Shown: one piece after another, positions 9,373 to 21,995 of the stretch | Layout: every line of letters begins with the position of its first letter | How positions within the stretch are numbered: position 1 is the first letter of the stretch | Source: Pseudomonas sp. GR 6-02 | Lineage (GTDB): Bacteria; Pseudomonadota; Gammaproteobacteria; Pseudomonadales; Pseudomonadaceae | Assembly (NCBI RefSeq): GCF_001655615.1 | Contig: NZ_CP011567.1 | Span: 4,411,001 to 4,475,000 of the forward strand | Direction: 5' to 3' | Length of the DNA stretch: 64,000 bases | Notes under the pieces: model-generated | Database searches by the model: none | Seen by the model: only the letters and a program-made list of their open reading frames with translations | What the model was told of the DNA's origin: nothing | Made by a program: the position numbers and the translations under genes

Positions 9373-10446
9373 TCAGCGGGATTTCGGTTTTTTCACGTCA
9401 AGCCGGCGCAAATGGCAGGTCACTTCTTCACGGTCGTGATACAGCTGCTTGCAGCCGATTTCAACCCGAATGCCCCGCGCCTTGAACCCCTCGGCAATAC
9501 GCTCCAGCAAGCGCTTCACTTCGGCATAACGCTGTTTCATCGGCAGCTTGAGGTTGACCACCGCTTCCCGGCAATGCCCCTCGCCAATCCATTCTTCCAG
9601 CATCGCCGCGTTGCGCGCCGGCTTCTCGACGATGTCGCAGACCATCCAGTCCACCGGCTGTTTGGGCTTGAAGGTGAAACCGTCGGCCATCAAGTGCTGC
9701 ACCAGACCGGTATCCATCAGGCTTTCGGCCATCGGGCCGTTGTCGATGGCGGTCACCAGCATGCCGCGGTTGACCAGTTGCCAGGTCCAGCCGCCAGGGG
9801 CGGCGCCGAGGTCGACACCGGTCATGTCGCTGTGCAGACGCTCATCCCACTGGTCGCGGGGAATGAAGTGATGCCACGCCTCTTCCAGCTTCAACGTCGA
9901 ACGGCTCGGCGCTTCACGGGGGAACTTCAGGCGCGGAATGCCCATCGGCCACATCGCCGAGTTGTTCGACTCCGCCAGCCCCATGAACACTTCGCGGCCG
10001 CTCTTGAAGGTCAGCAGCAGGCGCGGCTTGTTGGGGTCTTCCACCAGTTTGCCGGCCGCCATCAACGCCTTGCGCAGGTGCACTTCAAACTTCTTGCAGA
10101 AGTTCGACAGCTCTTTGCCATCGTTGGTGTCGACCATTTCCAGCCACAGGCTGCCGCACAGTGGGAAGTCCGCCATGTGGGCGAGGATCACGCTGATGCG
10201 GTCGGTTTCCGGCAGATCAATAAAGATCCCACGGGCCCACTGGCGCGGGAAGATCAGGTCGGCGAAACGCTGGCCACGCATCAGGCGTTCGGCGCCGTCT
10301 TCTTCGGTGCAGATGAATTCGGCATAGGCGCTGGCGGTTTTGGCCTTGGCATAACCGGCCACGTTCAGCCGCGCGGCATGTTCGGAAATCTCGGAACAGA
10401 CTTCGCCTTCGAAGCCCGGTCGGCAATGCATAAAGAGGGTGTTCAT
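9373..10446 (-). CDS. rlmM: 23S rRNA 2'-O-ribose C2498 methyltransferase
   Basis: RlmM transfers a methyl group from S-adenosylmethionine to the ribose of C2498 in 23S rRNA. The 357-aa product begins MNTLFMHCRPGFEGEVCSEI; a longer in-frame extension to 10599 has no support and was discarded. The N-terminal THUMP-like region spans about 1-180. The Rossmann methyltransferase follows, with the SAM-binding loop DLGAAPGGWTWQL near 225, VTAIDNGPMAESL and the catalytic VNLKLPMKQRY region. It is divergent from acnA across 222 bases. Confidence 0.93.
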   Translation of the reverse strand: MNTLFMHCRPGFEGEVCSEISEHAARLNVAGYAKAKTASAYAEFICTEEDGAERLMRGQRFADLIFPRQWARGIFIDLPETDRISVILAHMADFPLCGSLWLEMVDTNDGKELSNFCKKFEVHLRKALMAAGKLVEDPNKPRLLLTFKSGREVFMGLAESNNSAMWPMGIPRLKFPREAPSRSTLKLEEAWHHFIPRDQWDERLHSDMTGVDLGAAPGGWTWQLVNRGMLVTAIDNGPMAESLMDTGLVQHLMADGFTFKPKQPVDWMVCDIVEKPARNAAMLEEWIGEGHCREAVVNLKLPMKQRYAEVKRLLERIAEGFKARGIRVEIGCKQLYHDREEVTCHLRRLDVKKPKSR

Positions 10447-10668
10447 TCTTACTCCTGGGCAGTTGGCGGAAAAATTGCGCCACTGCGCGATGCCCAGGCT
10501 TGCGTTGAAGCAAAGCCTGTCACGAAAACCGGCGCATGATAGCCGAGTTCGGAACCTTGGACTTGCCCTTAGGGTCCAGTTATTAGCCTTAAGCACCAAA
10601 CAGGACTAGGTTTAAACATCTGCCCGTCCCTCAGTCCGTAGCCGTGTGGACTTAAAGGAGTCATTTCA

Positions 10669-13410
<2,742 letters not shown>

Positions 13411-13427
13411 CGCCTCCGCCGACAACG

Positions 13428-13452
13428 ACACCGCCTTCGGGCGGTGTTTTTG
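13428..13452 (+). terminator. Rho-independent terminator of acnA
   Basis: ACACCGCC and GGCGGTGT pair around a TTCG tetraloop, followed by a T-rich tract, 18 bases after the acnA stop. Confidence 0.88.
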
Positions 13453-13522
13453 TTTGGGCGGTGTATGTCTCTATAATTGCGCGCCCCAAGAAAACAGGCA
13501 CCTCCGCCCTCAAGGACTTCAA

Positions 13523-14314
13523 ATGATCGCTCTGCCATGGATCTATCTGGCACTTCTCTCGCTCGGCTACAGCCTGGCTTTGATCTACGGCCATCTCGGC
13601 TGGCTGGCTGCCATTTCTTTCGGGTTACTGCTGATCGCCGGTTTCGCCGTTCGCCAACAACAGATCCCCCTCGGCCGCTACCTCGGCCACGGCTTGTTCA
13701 TCGTCTTGGCGGTGGCGCTGGCGACACACTGGCTTCCCGGTTTCTACAACGGTCGCGCTATCGATCCCCTGCGTTTCACCGACGATGCCGTGCGGTTCGC
13801 CATGTACCTGAATCAGGACAAACCCCTGATCGGCTTCTGGCTGTTACTGGTCTGCCCATGGATTGTCGGCCGGCGCTCCCTGCGCCTGTCGGTGTATGCC
13901 ACCGCCCTCGCCCTGACCGTGAGTGCCGTACTGGCTCTGGGTGGTGCGCTATTGCTGGGGGTGATCAGTTGGGCACCGAAATGGCCGGATCAGGCCTGGC
14001 TGTGGATGCTGAACAATCTGTTGCTGGTGACGCTGGTGGAAGAAGCGCTGTTTCGCGGCTACATCCAGGGCGGTCTGAGCCGGCAGTTTAAACACCTGCC
14101 TTATGGTGAAAGCCTCGCGCTGGTGCTCGCATCATTGCTATTTGGCCTCGTTCATCTGGGCGCTGGCTGGCAATGGGTGTTGCTGGCCAGCCTGGCCGGT
14201 GTCGGCTATGGCCTGGCCTACCGGTTCGGTGGGCTGGGTGCGGCCATCGCCACCCATTTTGGTTTGAATCTGCTGCATTTCGGCTTGTTCACGTATCCGA
14301 TGCTCGCGGGATGA
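13523..14314 (+). CDS. CPBP family intramembrane metalloprotease
   Basis: Polytopic inner-membrane protein of 263 aa with about seven hydrophobic segments. It carries the three CPBP (Abi/CAAX protease-related) motifs: EEALFRGYIQG near 172, FGLVHLG near 206 and HFGLN near 243. These supply the two Glu and the His residues that form the membrane-embedded active site in relatives such as Rce1. The substrate is unknown; bacterial members include bacteriocin self-immunity and signalling proteins. The start MIALPWIYLA at 13523 opens directly into the first membrane segment, unlike the in-frame extension to 13400. It sits between acnA and aer. Confidence 0.82.
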   Translation: MIALPWIYLALLSLGYSLALIYGHLGWLAAISFGLLLIAGFAVRQQQIPLGRYLGHGLFIVLAVALATHWLPGFYNGRAIDPLRFTDDAVRFAMYLNQDKPLIGFWLLLVCPWIVGRRSLRLSVYATALALTVSAVLALGGALLLGVISWAPKWPDQAWLWMLNNLLLVTLVEEALFRGYIQGGLSRQFKHLPYGESLALVLASLLFGLVHLGAGWQWVLLASLAGVGYGLAYRFGGLGAAIATHFGLNLLHFGLFTYPMLAG

Positions 14315-14347
14315 TGACGCAGCGGTCGTTTTGCGACGCGTTACTGA

Positions 14348-14372
14348 TTTATTGAAAAAAAACTTCAATAAA
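14348..14372. other. AT-rich perfect inverted repeat between the CPBP gene and aer
   Basis: TTTATTGAA and TTCAATAAA are exact complements separated by AAAAAAC. The element lies 34 bases after the CPBP stop and 50 bases before the aer start. It could be a weak terminator or a binding site. It does not fit the ANR/FNR spacing. Confidence 0.4.
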
Positions 14373-14421
14373 TGCCCAACGATGCCGATACACCATCAAA
14401 GCCTTGCGGATTGAAAAAGCC

Positions 14422-15987
14422 ATGCGTAACAACCAGCCCATTACACAACGCGAACGGACCTTCCCGGCGCAGCAACGGTTGATTTCCACCACCGATGCCA
14501 AGGGCATGATCACCTACTGCAACGATGCTTTCGTCGAAATCAGCGGGTTTTCGCGTGAAGAACTGATCCGTGCGCCGCATAACCTGGTTCGTCATCCCGA
14601 CGTCCCGTCTGCGGTGTTCGCGCACATGTGGGGCACACTGAAACAAGGCTTGCCATGGATGGGCATTGTCAAGAATCGCTGCAAGACCGGTGACCACTAC
14701 TGGGTTAACGCCTATGTCACACCGGTGTTCGAAGGCAATCAGGTGATCGGTTACGAGTCGGTGCGGGTCAAGCCCACCGCCGAGCAGATCCGCCGTGCCG
14801 AAGCGCTCTACCAACGCATCAATCAGGGCAAGTCAGCCGTTCCTCAAAGGGATAAGTGGTTGCCGGTGCTTCAGGACTGGCTGCCGTTCATTCTGGTCAG
14901 CCAGTTGAGCTTCATGATCGGCGCCACCCTGACGTCGCAATGGGGCTTCGCCCTCGCCGCCGGTCTTTCGGTGCCGTTGGGCTTGATGGGCTTGAGCTGG
15001 CAACAGCGCGGCATCAAGCGCTTGCTGCGCCTGGCCGAACAGACCACGTCCGACCCGCTGATCGCGCAGATGTACACCGACAGCCGCGGTGCCCAGGCAC
15101 GCTTGGAAATGTCCATTCTCAGCCAGGAAGCTCGCCTGAAAACCTGCCTGACGCGCCTGCAAGACACCGCCGAGCATCTGAACGAACAAGCGAAACAGTC
15201 CGACACGCTGGCCCATAACAGCTCCACCGGCCTGGAACGTCAGCGCGTCGAAACCGAGCAAGTGGCGACCGCCGTCAATCAGATGGCCGCTACCACTCAG
15301 GAAGTCGCCAGTCACGTGCAGCGCACCGCCGACGCCACTCAGGAAGCCAATCGCCTGACCGGTCGCGGTCGCGACATCGCAGGTGAAACCCGCGAAGCCA
15401 TTCAACGCCTGTCGGTGGTGGTCGGTGAAACCGGTCTGACGGTCACTCAACTGGCCAAGGACAGCGACGAAATCGGTGGCGTGGTCGATGTGATCAAAGG
15501 CATTGCCGACCAGACCAACCTGCTCGCCTTGAACGCTGCGATCGAAGCCGCCCGTGCCGGTGAGATGGGCCGTGGTTTTGCGGTGGTGGCCGACGAAGTG
15601 CGCCAATTGGCGCAGCGCACCAGCGAATCCACCGGGCAGATCCACGCCCTGATCGCCAAGCTGCAACAAACCGCCAGCACGGCGGTGCAAACCATGGAGG
15701 CCGGCCATCGCCAGGCTGAAGAAGGTGTGGCGCGGGTATTGGAAGCGGATCAGGCGCTGGTGGGCATCAGCGAAGCGGTAGCCCACATCACCGACATGAC
15801 CACCCAAATCGCTGCCGCGACCGAAGAGCAAAGTTCGGTGGCCGAAGAAATCAGCCGCAACATCAGTAACATCTCGCAACTGGCTGATCAGACCTCGGAA
15901 CAGGCACAAAACTCGGCGCTGCTGAGTGAGGAACTGACCAAGACCGCGAATACCCAGTATTCGTTGGTGGAGCGGTTTAACCGCTGA
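14422..15987 (+). CDS. aer: Aerotaxis receptor Aer (PAS methyl-accepting chemotaxis protein)
   Basis: Membrane-anchored chemotaxis transducer that reports the redox state of the respiratory chain through FAD bound in a PAS domain. The 521-aa product has the PAS at about 20-115 ([20 protein letters not shown] and [18 protein letters not shown], closely like E. coli Aer). A hydrophobic anchor lies at about 150-190, then a HAMP-like linker and the coiled-coil signalling domain with hairpin tip [20 protein letters not shown] near 373. It lacks a periplasmic sensor domain, as expected of Aer. The start [12 protein letters not shown] at 14422 was chosen over the TTG at 14404. In P. aeruginosa the aer-acnA neighbourhood is the same and aer is ANR-dependent, but I found no proper ANR box here. 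Confidence 0.9.
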   Translation: MRNNQPITQRERTFPAQQRLISTTDAKGMITYCNDAFVEISGFSREELIRAPHNLVRHPDVPSAVFAHMWGTLKQGLPWMGIVKNRCKTGDHYWVNAYVTPVFEGNQVIGYESVRVKPTAEQIRRAEALYQRINQGKSAVPQRDKWLPVLQDWLPFILVSQLSFMIGATLTSQWGFALAAGLSVPLGLMGLSWQQRGIKRLLRLAEQTTSDPLIAQMYTDSRGAQARLEMSILSQEARLKTCLTRLQDTAEHLNEQAKQSDTLAHNSSTGLERQRVETEQVATAVNQMAATTQEVASHVQRTADATQEANRLTGRGRDIAGETREAIQRLSVVVGETGLTVTQLAKDSDEIGGVVDVIKGIADQTNLLALNAAIEAARAGEMGRGFAVVADEVRQLAQRTSESTGQIHALIAKLQQTASTAVQTMEAGHRQAEEGVARVLEADQALVGISEAVAHITDMTTQIAAATEEQSSVAEEISRNISNISQLADQTSEQAQNSALLSEELTKTANTQYSLVERFNR

Positions 15988-15995
15988 CAACAAAG

Positions 15996-16078
15996 TCAAA
16001 AGATCGCAGGCTGCGCCAGCTCCTACATTCGAACGGCGTCCACGCTGTAGGAGCTGCCAAGGGCTGCGATCTTTTGAT
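15996..16078. repeat. Inverted repeat of the GATCTTTTGA type
   Basis: TCAAAAGATCGCAG with GCCAGCTCCTAC on the left is mirrored by GTAGGAGCTGCC with CTGCGATCTTTTGA on the right. This is a second kind of REP doublet, placed between the convergent ends of aer and the hydrolase gene. Confidence 0.75.
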
Positions 16079-16086
16079 CTTGCTTC

Positions 16087-16761
16087 TCACAGAAACCCGG
16101 CGACCTTCTTCGCTGCCGCGTCCAAATGCTGCTCATGCGTAAACCCCGAAGCCTTCAACGGCTTCAAATCATGATCCGCCGCCTCAAGCCAGAACACCTC
16201 GATACCCGGCGCCAACGTATAAGCCTCAACGGCCTCACGATTGCCCAGCGCATCGCGCTCGCCCTGCACAATCAACGTCCGTGTCTTTAGCGCAGCCAAA
16301 TGCTCAACCCGAGGTTTCTCCGGTTTGCCGACGGCATAAAACGGATAACCGAGGCACACCAGCGCATCCGCTTCCAGCTCATCGGCCAAAAGACTGGCCA
16401 TCCGCCCGCCCATGGACTTGCCACCAATGGCCAGACGCCCAGTGACATGGCGTCGCACCACGGCGTACACCTCACGCCAGCACTCCAGCAGTTTCGGCGC
16501 CGGGTTCGGTGGGCGCTTGCCGCCGTCCACTCGCCGTTGGGCCATGTACGGAAACTCGAAGCGCAGCACGTTGACGCCTTGCGTGGCAAGGCGCGCAGCC
16601 ATGTCGCTCATCCAGCCGCTGTCCATCGGCGCACCGGCGCCATGGGCGAGAATCAGTGTCGCCGAGGCCGGCACCGAGGCGGCATTCCACAACCATCCGT
16701 GATCCCGCACGCACTGCGCCCATTGATCCCCGTCAATACTGGCCTTGTGCTGTTTGTCCAT
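16087..16761 (-). CDS. Alpha/beta hydrolase (KANL3/Tex30-like)
   Basis: Cytosolic alpha/beta hydrolase of 224 aa with no signal peptide. The oxyanion region is [16 protein letters not shown], the nucleophile elbow is [11 protein letters not shown] (Ser near 118), the acid is probably in [10 protein letters not shown] and the catalytic His in [10 protein letters not shown]. This pattern belongs to the KANL3/Tex30-like family (COG3571), whose natural substrates are not established. It is divergent from the first ccoN with a 111-base gap. Its codons 9-13 hold a near-perfect ANR box that probably serves the cco operon. Confidence 0.78.
   Translation of the reverse strand: MDKQHKASIDGDQWAQCVRDHGWLWNAASVPASATLILAHGAGAPMDSGWMSDMAARLATQGVNVLRFEFPYMAQRRVDGGKRPPNPAPKLLECWREVYAVVRRHVTGRLAIGGKSMGGRMASLLADELEADALVCLGYPFYAVGKPEKPRVEHLAALKTRTLIVQGERDALGNREAVEAYTLAPGIEVFWLEAADHDLKPLKASGFTHEQHLDAAAKKVAGFL
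16723..16736 (+). promoter_or_regulatory. Candidate ANR box upstream of the first cco operon
   Basis: TTGATCCCCGTCAA matches the ANR/FNR consensus TTGAT-N4-ATCAA at 9 of 10 fixed positions. It lies within the first codons of the divergent hydrolase gene, 137 bases before ccoN. A class II arrangement would put the transcript start near 16771. Confidence 0.6.
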
Positions 16762-16872
16762 GCTTGCCTCGCTTTTAGTCTGCCTATAACTCCAGGCGAA
16801 GGGAGCGTCTGCCTTGCGCGGCTTACTCGCAAAGACGGGCCCTCACTTCGGCTGAACCGTGGATGGGGAACC

Positions 16873-18297
16873 ATGAACACTTCTATCAGTACCGCCTACA
16901 ACTACAAGGTGGTCCGCCAATTCGCCATTATGACGGTGGTGTGGGGCATCGTCGGCATGGGGCTCGGGGTTTTTCTCGCCGCCCAGTTGGTCTGGCCCGA
17001 ACTCAACTTCAATCTGCCATGGACCAGTTTCGGCCGGTTGCGCCCGCTGCACACCAACGCGGTGATCTTCGCCTTCGGCGGCTGTGCGTTGTTCGCCAGT
17101 TCGTTCTACTCGGTACAGCGTACCTGCCAGACTCGATTGTTTGCGCCGAAAATCGCCGCGTTCTGCTTCTGGGGCTGGCAACTGGTGATCCTGTTGGCGG
17201 CGATCAGCCTGCCGCTGGGTTACACCAGCTCCAAGGAATACGCCGAACTGGAATGGCCGATCGACATCCTGATCACCATCGTCTGGGTGGCTTACGCCAT
17301 CGTGTTCTTCGGCACGATCATGCAGCGCAAGACCAAGCACATCTATGTCGGTAACTGGTTCTTCGGTGGATTCATCATCACCGTGGCAATCCTGCACATC
17401 GTCAACAACCTGGAATTGCCGGTGAGTCTGACCAAGTCCTACTCGCTGTACTCCGGTGCGACCGATGCCATGGTGCAGTGGTGGTACGGCCACAACGCCG
17501 TAGGCTTTTTCCTCACCGCCGGTTTCCTCGGGATGATGTACTACTTCGTGCCGAAACAGGCCGAACGCCCGGTGTATTCCTATCGCTTGTCGATCGTGCA
17601 CTTCTGGGCGCTGATCACCCTGTACATCTGGGCCGGTCCCCACCACTTGCACTACACCGCGCTGCCAGACTGGGCACAGTCGTTGGGCATGGTGATGTCG
17701 CTGATCCTGCTGGCGCCGAGCTGGGGCGGGATGATCAACGGCATGATGACCCTGTCGGGTGCCTGGCATAAGTTGCGCAGCGACCCGATCCTGCGTTTCC
17801 TCGTGGTGTCCCTGGCGTTCTACGGCATGTCGACCTTCGAAGGGCCCATGATGGCGATCAAGACGGTCAACGCCCTCTCCCACTACACCGACTGGACCAT
17901 CGGCCACGTTCACGCCGGCGCGCTCGGCTGGGTGGCAATGATTTCCATCGGTGCGCTGTACCACATGATCCCGAAAGTCTTCGGCCGCGAGCAGATGCAC
18001 AGCATCGGCCTGATCAACGCGCACTTCTGGCTCGCCACCATCGGCACCGTGCTGTACATCGCCTCGATGTGGGTCAACGGCATCGCCCAGGGCCTGATGT
18101 GGCGCGCAGTCAACGAGGACGGCACGCTGACCTACTCCTTCGTCGAAACCCTGGTGGCCAGCCATCCTGGCTTCATCGTGCGACTGGTGGGCGGCGCGAT
18201 CTTCCTCAGCGGCATGCTGCTGATGGCTTACAACACCTGGCGCACCGTGCGGGCCTCGCAGCCTGCCGAAGCCGTCGCTGCCGCGCAGATCGCCTGA
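16873..18297 (+). CDS. ccoN: cbb3 oxidase subunit I (first operon, CcoN2-like)
   Basis: Catalytic heme-copper subunit of the high-affinity cbb3 terminal oxidase in the inner membrane; it binds heme b, heme b3 and CuB. The 474-aa product has about 12 membrane helices. [20 protein letters not shown] and [20 protein letters not shown] carry His ligands, and [12 protein letters not shown] lies near the C-terminal heme-ligand helix. The start [17 protein letters not shown] at 16873 follows a purine-rich GGGGAA. An in-frame extension to 16300 runs through the hydrolase gene and is spurious. By position (upstream of the second set) this is the equivalent of P. aeruginosa ccoN2, the ANR-induced operon. 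Confidence 0.95.
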   Translation: MNTSISTAYNYKVVRQFAIMTVVWGIVGMGLGVFLAAQLVWPELNFNLPWTSFGRLRPLHTNAVIFAFGGCALFASSFYSVQRTCQTRLFAPKIAAFCFWGWQLVILLAAISLPLGYTSSKEYAELEWPIDILITIVWVAYAIVFFGTIMQRKTKHIYVGNWFFGGFIITVAILHIVNNLELPVSLTKSYSLYSGATDAMVQWWYGHNAVGFFLTAGFLGMMYYFVPKQAERPVYSYRLSIVHFWALITLYIWAGPHHLHYTALPDWAQSLGMVMSLILLAPSWGGMINGMMTLSGAWHKLRSDPILRFLVVSLAFYGMSTFEGPMMAIKTVNALSHYTDWTIGHVHAGALGWVAMISIGALYHMIPKVFGREQMHSIGLINAHFWLATIGTVLYIASMWVNGIAQGLMWRAVNEDGTLTYSFVETLVASHPGFIVRLVGGAIFLSGMLLMAYNTWRTVRASQPAEAVAAAQIA

Positions 18298-18307
18298 GGA
18301 GTCCGCC

Positions 18308-18916
18308 ATGAAACACGAAACAATCGAGAAAAACGTCGGCCTGCTGATGTTGCTGATGGTGTTCGCCGTGAGCATCGGCGGCCTGACCCAGATCGTCCCG
18401 CTGTTCTTCCAGGACGTGACCAACAAACCGGTGGAAGGCATGAAGCCCTACACCGCGCTGCAACTGGAAGGTCGCGACATTTACATCCGCGAAGGCTGCG
18501 TCGGTTGCCACTCGCAGATGATCCGCCCGTTCCGCGCCGAAACCGAACGCTACGGCCATTACTCGGTGGCCGGGGAAAGCGTGTGGGATCACCCGTTCCT
18601 CTGGGGCTCCAAGCGCACCGGGCCGGACCTGGCGCGAGTCGGCGGGCGCTACTCCGAAGACTGGCACCGCGCGCACTTGTACAACCCGCGCAACGTGGTG
18701 CCGGAATCGAAGATGCCGGCGTATCCATGGCTGGTGGCCAACCCGCTCGACAGCAGCCACACCGAAACCAAGATCCGCGCCATGCGCACCCTCGGCGTGC
18801 CGTACACCGACGAAGACATTGCAGGCTCGGTCGCTTCGCTGAAGGGCAAGACCGAGATGGACGCGCTGGTTGCCTACCTGCAAGTGCTCGGCACTGCCAT
18901 CAAGAGCAAGAGGTGA
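18308..18916 (+). CDS. ccoO: cbb3 oxidase subunit II (CcoO, first operon)
   Basis: Membrane-anchored mono-heme c-type cytochrome that passes electrons from CcoP to CcoN. The 202-aa product has one N-terminal membrane anchor ([19 protein letters not shown]). The heme c site is [13 protein letters not shown] near residue 65, with a probable Met ligand in [12 protein letters not shown]. It starts 11 bases after ccoN, within the ccoNOQP operon. Its paralogue from the second operon (21995-22603) has the same length; the differences cluster in the C-terminal third, after [11 protein letters not shown]. Confidence 0.95.
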   Translation: MKHETIEKNVGLLMLLMVFAVSIGGLTQIVPLFFQDVTNKPVEGMKPYTALQLEGRDIYIREGCVGCHSQMIRPFRAETERYGHYSVAGESVWDHPFLWGSKRTGPDLARVGGRYSEDWHRAHLYNPRNVVPESKMPAYPWLVANPLDSSHTETKIRAMRTLGVPYTDEDIAGSVASLKGKTEMDALVAYLQVLGTAIKSKR

Positions 18917-18919
18917 GTC

Positions 18920-19120
18920 ATGGTCATTGATATGAGCACAGGCCTGATCCGCGGCCTCGGCACAGTCGTGGTGTTCGTGGCCTTCGTCGGTCTGACACTG
19001 TGGGTGTTCAACAGCAAGCGCAATCCGCAATTCGCCGAAGCGCGCCTGCTGCCGTTCGCTGACGAGCCGCAACCCGAAACTACCCAAGAATCTGCAACAA
19101 CAAGGAGTGCCCGGCCATGA
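18920..19120 (+). CDS. ccoQ: cbb3 oxidase subunit CcoQ (first operon)
   Basis: Small single-pass membrane subunit of 66 aa that stabilises the CcoP-CcoNO complex in studied species. It has one hydrophobic segment ([17 protein letters not shown]) then a cytoplasmic tail with the conserved LLPFADEP. The start at 18920 has AGGTGAG just upstream; a second ATG at 18932 would give [10 protein letters not shown] and is possible. The tail is longer and more Thr/Ser-rich than that of the second-operon copy. Its stop overlaps the ccoP start by four bases (ATGA). Confidence 0.88.
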   Translation: MVIDMSTGLIRGLGTVVVFVAFVGLTLWVFNSKRNPQFAEARLLPFADEPQPETTQESATTRSARP

Positions 19121-20070
19121 CCACCTTCTGGAGTGCGTGGATCTGCGTACTGACCATCGGCAGCCTGATCGGCCTGACCTGGCTGCTGATCGGCACCCGC
19201 CGGGGCGAAACCAAGGGCAGCGTCGACCAGACCATGGGCCACAGCTTCGACGGCATCGAGGAGTACGACAACCCGCTGCCGCAGTGGTGGTTCATGCTGT
19301 TCGCCGGCACCCTGGTGTTCTCGGTCGGCTACCTGATTCTTTATCCGGGCCTGGGCAACTGGAAAGGCATCCTGCCCGGTTATGAAAACGGCTGGACTGG
19401 TGTCCATGAATGGGAAAAGGAGATGAGCAAGGCAGACGCAAAGTTCGGACCGATCTTCGCCAAATTCGCGGCAATGCCGGTGGAAGAAGTAGCGAAAGAC
19501 CCGCAAGCGCTGAAAATGGGCGGCCGCCTGTTCGCCTCCAACTGCTCGGTGTGCCACGGCTCGGACGCCAAGGGCGCATTCGGCTTCCCCAACCTGGCCG
19601 ACAGCGATTGGCGCTGGGGCGGCAGTGCCGAGACCATCAAGACCACCATCATGGGTGGCCGGATGGCGGCCATGCCAGCCTGGGGTGAAGTGTTGGGTGA
19701 GACCGGGGTGAAGAACGTCGCCGCGTACGTGCGTCACGAATTGGCCGGCCTGCCGCTACCAGCCGACAGTGGTGCCGACGTGCAAGCCGGACAGCAACTG
19801 TTCAGCACCACCTGCGTAGCCTGTCATGGGGCAAACGGCCAGGGCACTGAAGCCATGGGCGCGCCGAATCTGACGCACCCGGCCGGTTTTATCTACGGTA
19901 CCAGCCTGGCGCAACTGCAACAGACTATTCGCCATGGCCGCCAGGGCCATATGCCGGCGCAAAACGAACTGCTGGGCAACGACAAGGTGCAATTGCTGGC
20001 CGCTTATGTGTACAGCTTGTCCCACGGAGTCGGCACCGAGCGTTTGCAGGCACAAGGCAAAAGCGAATAA
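19117..20070 (+). CDS. ccoP: cbb3 oxidase subunit III (CcoP, first operon)
   Basis: Di-heme c-type cytochrome subunit, 317 aa, the electron entry point of the cbb3 oxidase. There are two N-terminal membrane helices (residues 5-25 and 60-80). Two heme c sites are present: [11 protein letters not shown] near 142 and [11 protein letters not shown] near 232. Met ligands are likely in MAAMPAWGE and GHMPAQNE. Compared with the second-operon CcoP it lacks a short insert between LLPGYNY and [10 protein letters not shown]. It is the last gene of the first cco operon, followed by a GC-rich hairpin. Confidence 0.95.
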   Translation: MTTFWSAWICVLTIGSLIGLTWLLIGTRRGETKGSVDQTMGHSFDGIEEYDNPLPQWWFMLFAGTLVFSVGYLILYPGLGNWKGILPGYENGWTGVHEWEKEMSKADAKFGPIFAKFAAMPVEEVAKDPQALKMGGRLFASNCSVCHGSDAKGAFGFPNLADSDWRWGGSAETIKTTIMGGRMAAMPAWGEVLGETGVKNVAAYVRHELAGLPLPADSGADVQAGQQLFSTTCVACHGANGQGTEAMGAPNLTHPAGFIYGTSLAQLQQTIRHGRQGHMPAQNELLGNDKVQLLAAYVYSLSHGVGTERLQAQGKSE

Positions 20071-20085
20071 TTTTTGACCGCTCTG

Positions 20086-20111
20086 CTGCCGCATTCTGCG
20101 GAATGCGGCAG
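20086..20111 (+). terminator. Hairpin after the first cco operon
   Basis: CTGCCGCATTC and GAATGCGGCAG form a perfect 11-bp stem around TGCG, 15 bases after the ccoP stop. The following TTCCCTGCCTCTTT is only loosely T-rich, so it may attenuate rather than fully terminate. The rest of 20112-20552 shows no convincing gene and should hold the promoter of the second operon. Confidence 0.6.
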
Positions 20112-20453
20112 TTCCCTGCCTCTTTGCGACCCATTGTCGCACCCTGCCGTTCCCCTTCCTTTCGGTTCACCAGATTCGGGTCTAAGCTTCCTCGGTGCGG
20201 ACTGGCATGAGCCGGTTCCAGGTCGATTTTACCCGATGTGTTCGACGATTCTGTTCGATGACAGGCCGCAAAGGCTGGTAGATACCGGCTGTCGCGCAAA
20301 TTGCCGTCTGTCCCTCGATCGTTGCGTTTGAACACACCCCGTTACATCTGACTTGAACCCCTCGCCTTTTTCATCCGCTGCGACATTTTGTCAGAGGGCA
20401 ATTTTGTCCTTACGCGGCGCATGGAAAGGCCGCAGAATCAGGTTTTGAAAGCA

Positions 20454-20467
20454 TTGACCCAGGTCAT
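20454..20467 (+). promoter_or_regulatory. Degenerate ANR-like site upstream of the second ccoN
   Basis: TTGACCCAGGTCAT fits the ANR-type palindrome with changes at the inner positions and the last base. It lies 86 bases before the second ccoN start. In P. aeruginosa the equivalent cco1 operon is largely constitutive, so this may be weak or fortuitous. Confidence 0.3.
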
Positions 20468-20552
20468 GGCGCGTTGCAATGACCCCCCGCTTTCTCCATA
20501 CTTGCGGCCGATTTTTACTCCTAATAAAACACCCAAACCGTGGAACCTTAGA

Positions 20553-21995
20553 ATGAGCACAGCAATCAGTCCGACTGCTTATAACTATAAGGTAGTCCGC
20601 CAGTTCGCCATCATGACGGTGGTCTGGGGGATCCTTGGCATGGGGCTTGGTGTCTTCATCGCCTCACAGCTCGTATGGCCGGAATTGAACTTCGGTCTGC
20701 CGTGGACGACTTTTGGACGCTTACGCCCGTTGCACACCAACCTGGTGATTTTCGCCTTCGGTGGTTGTGCTCTGTTTGCCACTTCTTATTACGTCGTGCA
20801 GCGAACCTGCCAAACGCGACTGATCTCCGACAGCCTCGCGGCCTTCACCTTCTGGGGTTGGCAAGCGGTGATCGTCGGCGCGATCGTGACCTTGCCGATG
20901 GGTTTCACCACCACCAAGGAATACGCGGAACTGGAATGGCCCCTGGCTATTCTGCTGGCCATCGTCTGGGTCACCTACGGTCTGGTGTTCTTCGGCACCA
21001 TCGTCAAGCGCAAGACCAAGCACATCTATGTCGGTAACTGGTTCTACGGTGCCTTCATCGTCGTGACCGCGATGCTGCACATCGTCAACCACATGTCGCT
21101 ACCGGTCAGCCTGTTCAAGTCCTACTCGGCCTACGCGGGTGCGACCGACGCGATGATCCAGTGGTGGTACGGCCACAACGCCGTGGGCTTCTTCCTGACC
21201 ACCGGTTTCCTGGGGATGATGTACTACTTCGTGCCGAAGCAGGCCGAGCGTCCGATCTACTCCTATCGCCTGTCGATCGTGCACTTCTGGGCGCTGATCA
21301 CCCTGTACATCTGGGCCGGTCCGCACCACCTGCACTACACCGCACTGCCGGACTGGGCTCAGTCCCTGGGCATGGCGATGTCGATCATCCTGCTGGCTCC
21401 GAGCTGGGGCGGCATGATCAACGGCATGATGACCCTGTCGGGCGCCTGGCATAAGCTGCGCACCGACCCGATCCTGCGTTTCCTGGTGGTGTCGCTGGCG
21501 TTCTACGGCATGTCGACCTTCGAAGGCCCGATGATGGCCATCAAGACCGTCAACTCGCTCTCGCACTACACCGACTGGACCATCGGCCACGTGCACGCCG
21601 GCGCCTTGGGCTGGGTAGCGATGATCTCGATCGGCGCCATCTACCACATGATCCCGAAACTGTTCGGCCGTGCACAAATGCACAGCACCGGTCTGATCAA
21701 TGCGCACTTCTGGCTCGCGACCATCGGTACCGTGTTGTACATCGCTTCGATGTGGGTCAACGGCATCACCCAGGGCCTGATGTGGCGTGCAATCAACGAC
21801 GACGGCACCCTCACCTACTCGTTCGTGGAAGCGCTGCAAGCCAGCCACCCTGGTTTCATCGTTCGTGCCCTGGGCGGCGCGTTCTTTGCCAGCGGCATGC
21901 TGTTGATGGCCTACAACGTGTTCCGTACCGTTCGTGCCTCGGACCCGGCTGAAGCTGAAGCCGCCGCCAAGATTGCTGTAGTTGGAGCTCACTGA
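20553..21995 (+). CDS. ccoN: cbb3 oxidase subunit I (second operon, CcoN1-like)
   Basis: Catalytic heme b/b3-CuB subunit of a second cbb3 oxidase, 480 aa with about 12 helices. The start [18 protein letters not shown] at 20553 was chosen over an in-frame extension to 20388, which has no homology support. Core helices are almost identical to the first copy ([40 protein letters not shown]). The differences gather in residues 75-150 and at the C-terminus (AKIAVVGAH). By position it is the equivalent of P. aeruginosa ccoN1, the more constitutive oxidase with very high oxygen affinity. Its stop overlaps the ccoO start (TGATG). Confidence 0.95.
   Translation: MSTAISPTAYNYKVVRQFAIMTVVWGILGMGLGVFIASQLVWPELNFGLPWTTFGRLRPLHTNLVIFAFGGCALFATSYYVVQRTCQTRLISDSLAAFTFWGWQAVIVGAIVTLPMGFTTTKEYAELEWPLAILLAIVWVTYGLVFFGTIVKRKTKHIYVGNWFYGAFIVVTAMLHIVNHMSLPVSLFKSYSAYAGATDAMIQWWYGHNAVGFFLTTGFLGMMYYFVPKQAERPIYSYRLSIVHFWALITLYIWAGPHHLHYTALPDWAQSLGMAMSIILLAPSWGGMINGMMTLSGAWHKLRTDPILRFLVVSLAFYGMSTFEGPMMAIKTVNSLSHYTDWTIGHVHAGALGWVAMISIGAIYHMIPKLFGRAQMHSTGLINAHFWLATIGTVLYIASMWVNGITQGLMWRAINDDGTLTYSFVEALQASHPGFIVRALGGAFFASGMLLMAYNVFRTVRASDPAEAEAAAKIAVVGAH

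Noticed and set aside
14348..14372. ANR box for aer
   Set aside because: The arms TTGAA and TTCAA are separated by seven bases, not four, and differ from TTGAT/ATCAA, so the ANR reading does not hold.
16843..18441. 532-codon open frame antisense to the first ccoN
   Set aside because: Shadow of ccoN/ccoO: rich in His, Asp, Gln and Arg with no domain, and the same type of shadow appears opposite the second ccoN.
20074..20331. 85-codon reading frame between the two cco operons
   Set aside because: It contains the 11-bp hairpin after ccoP, shows no family resemblance and is best explained as leader DNA.
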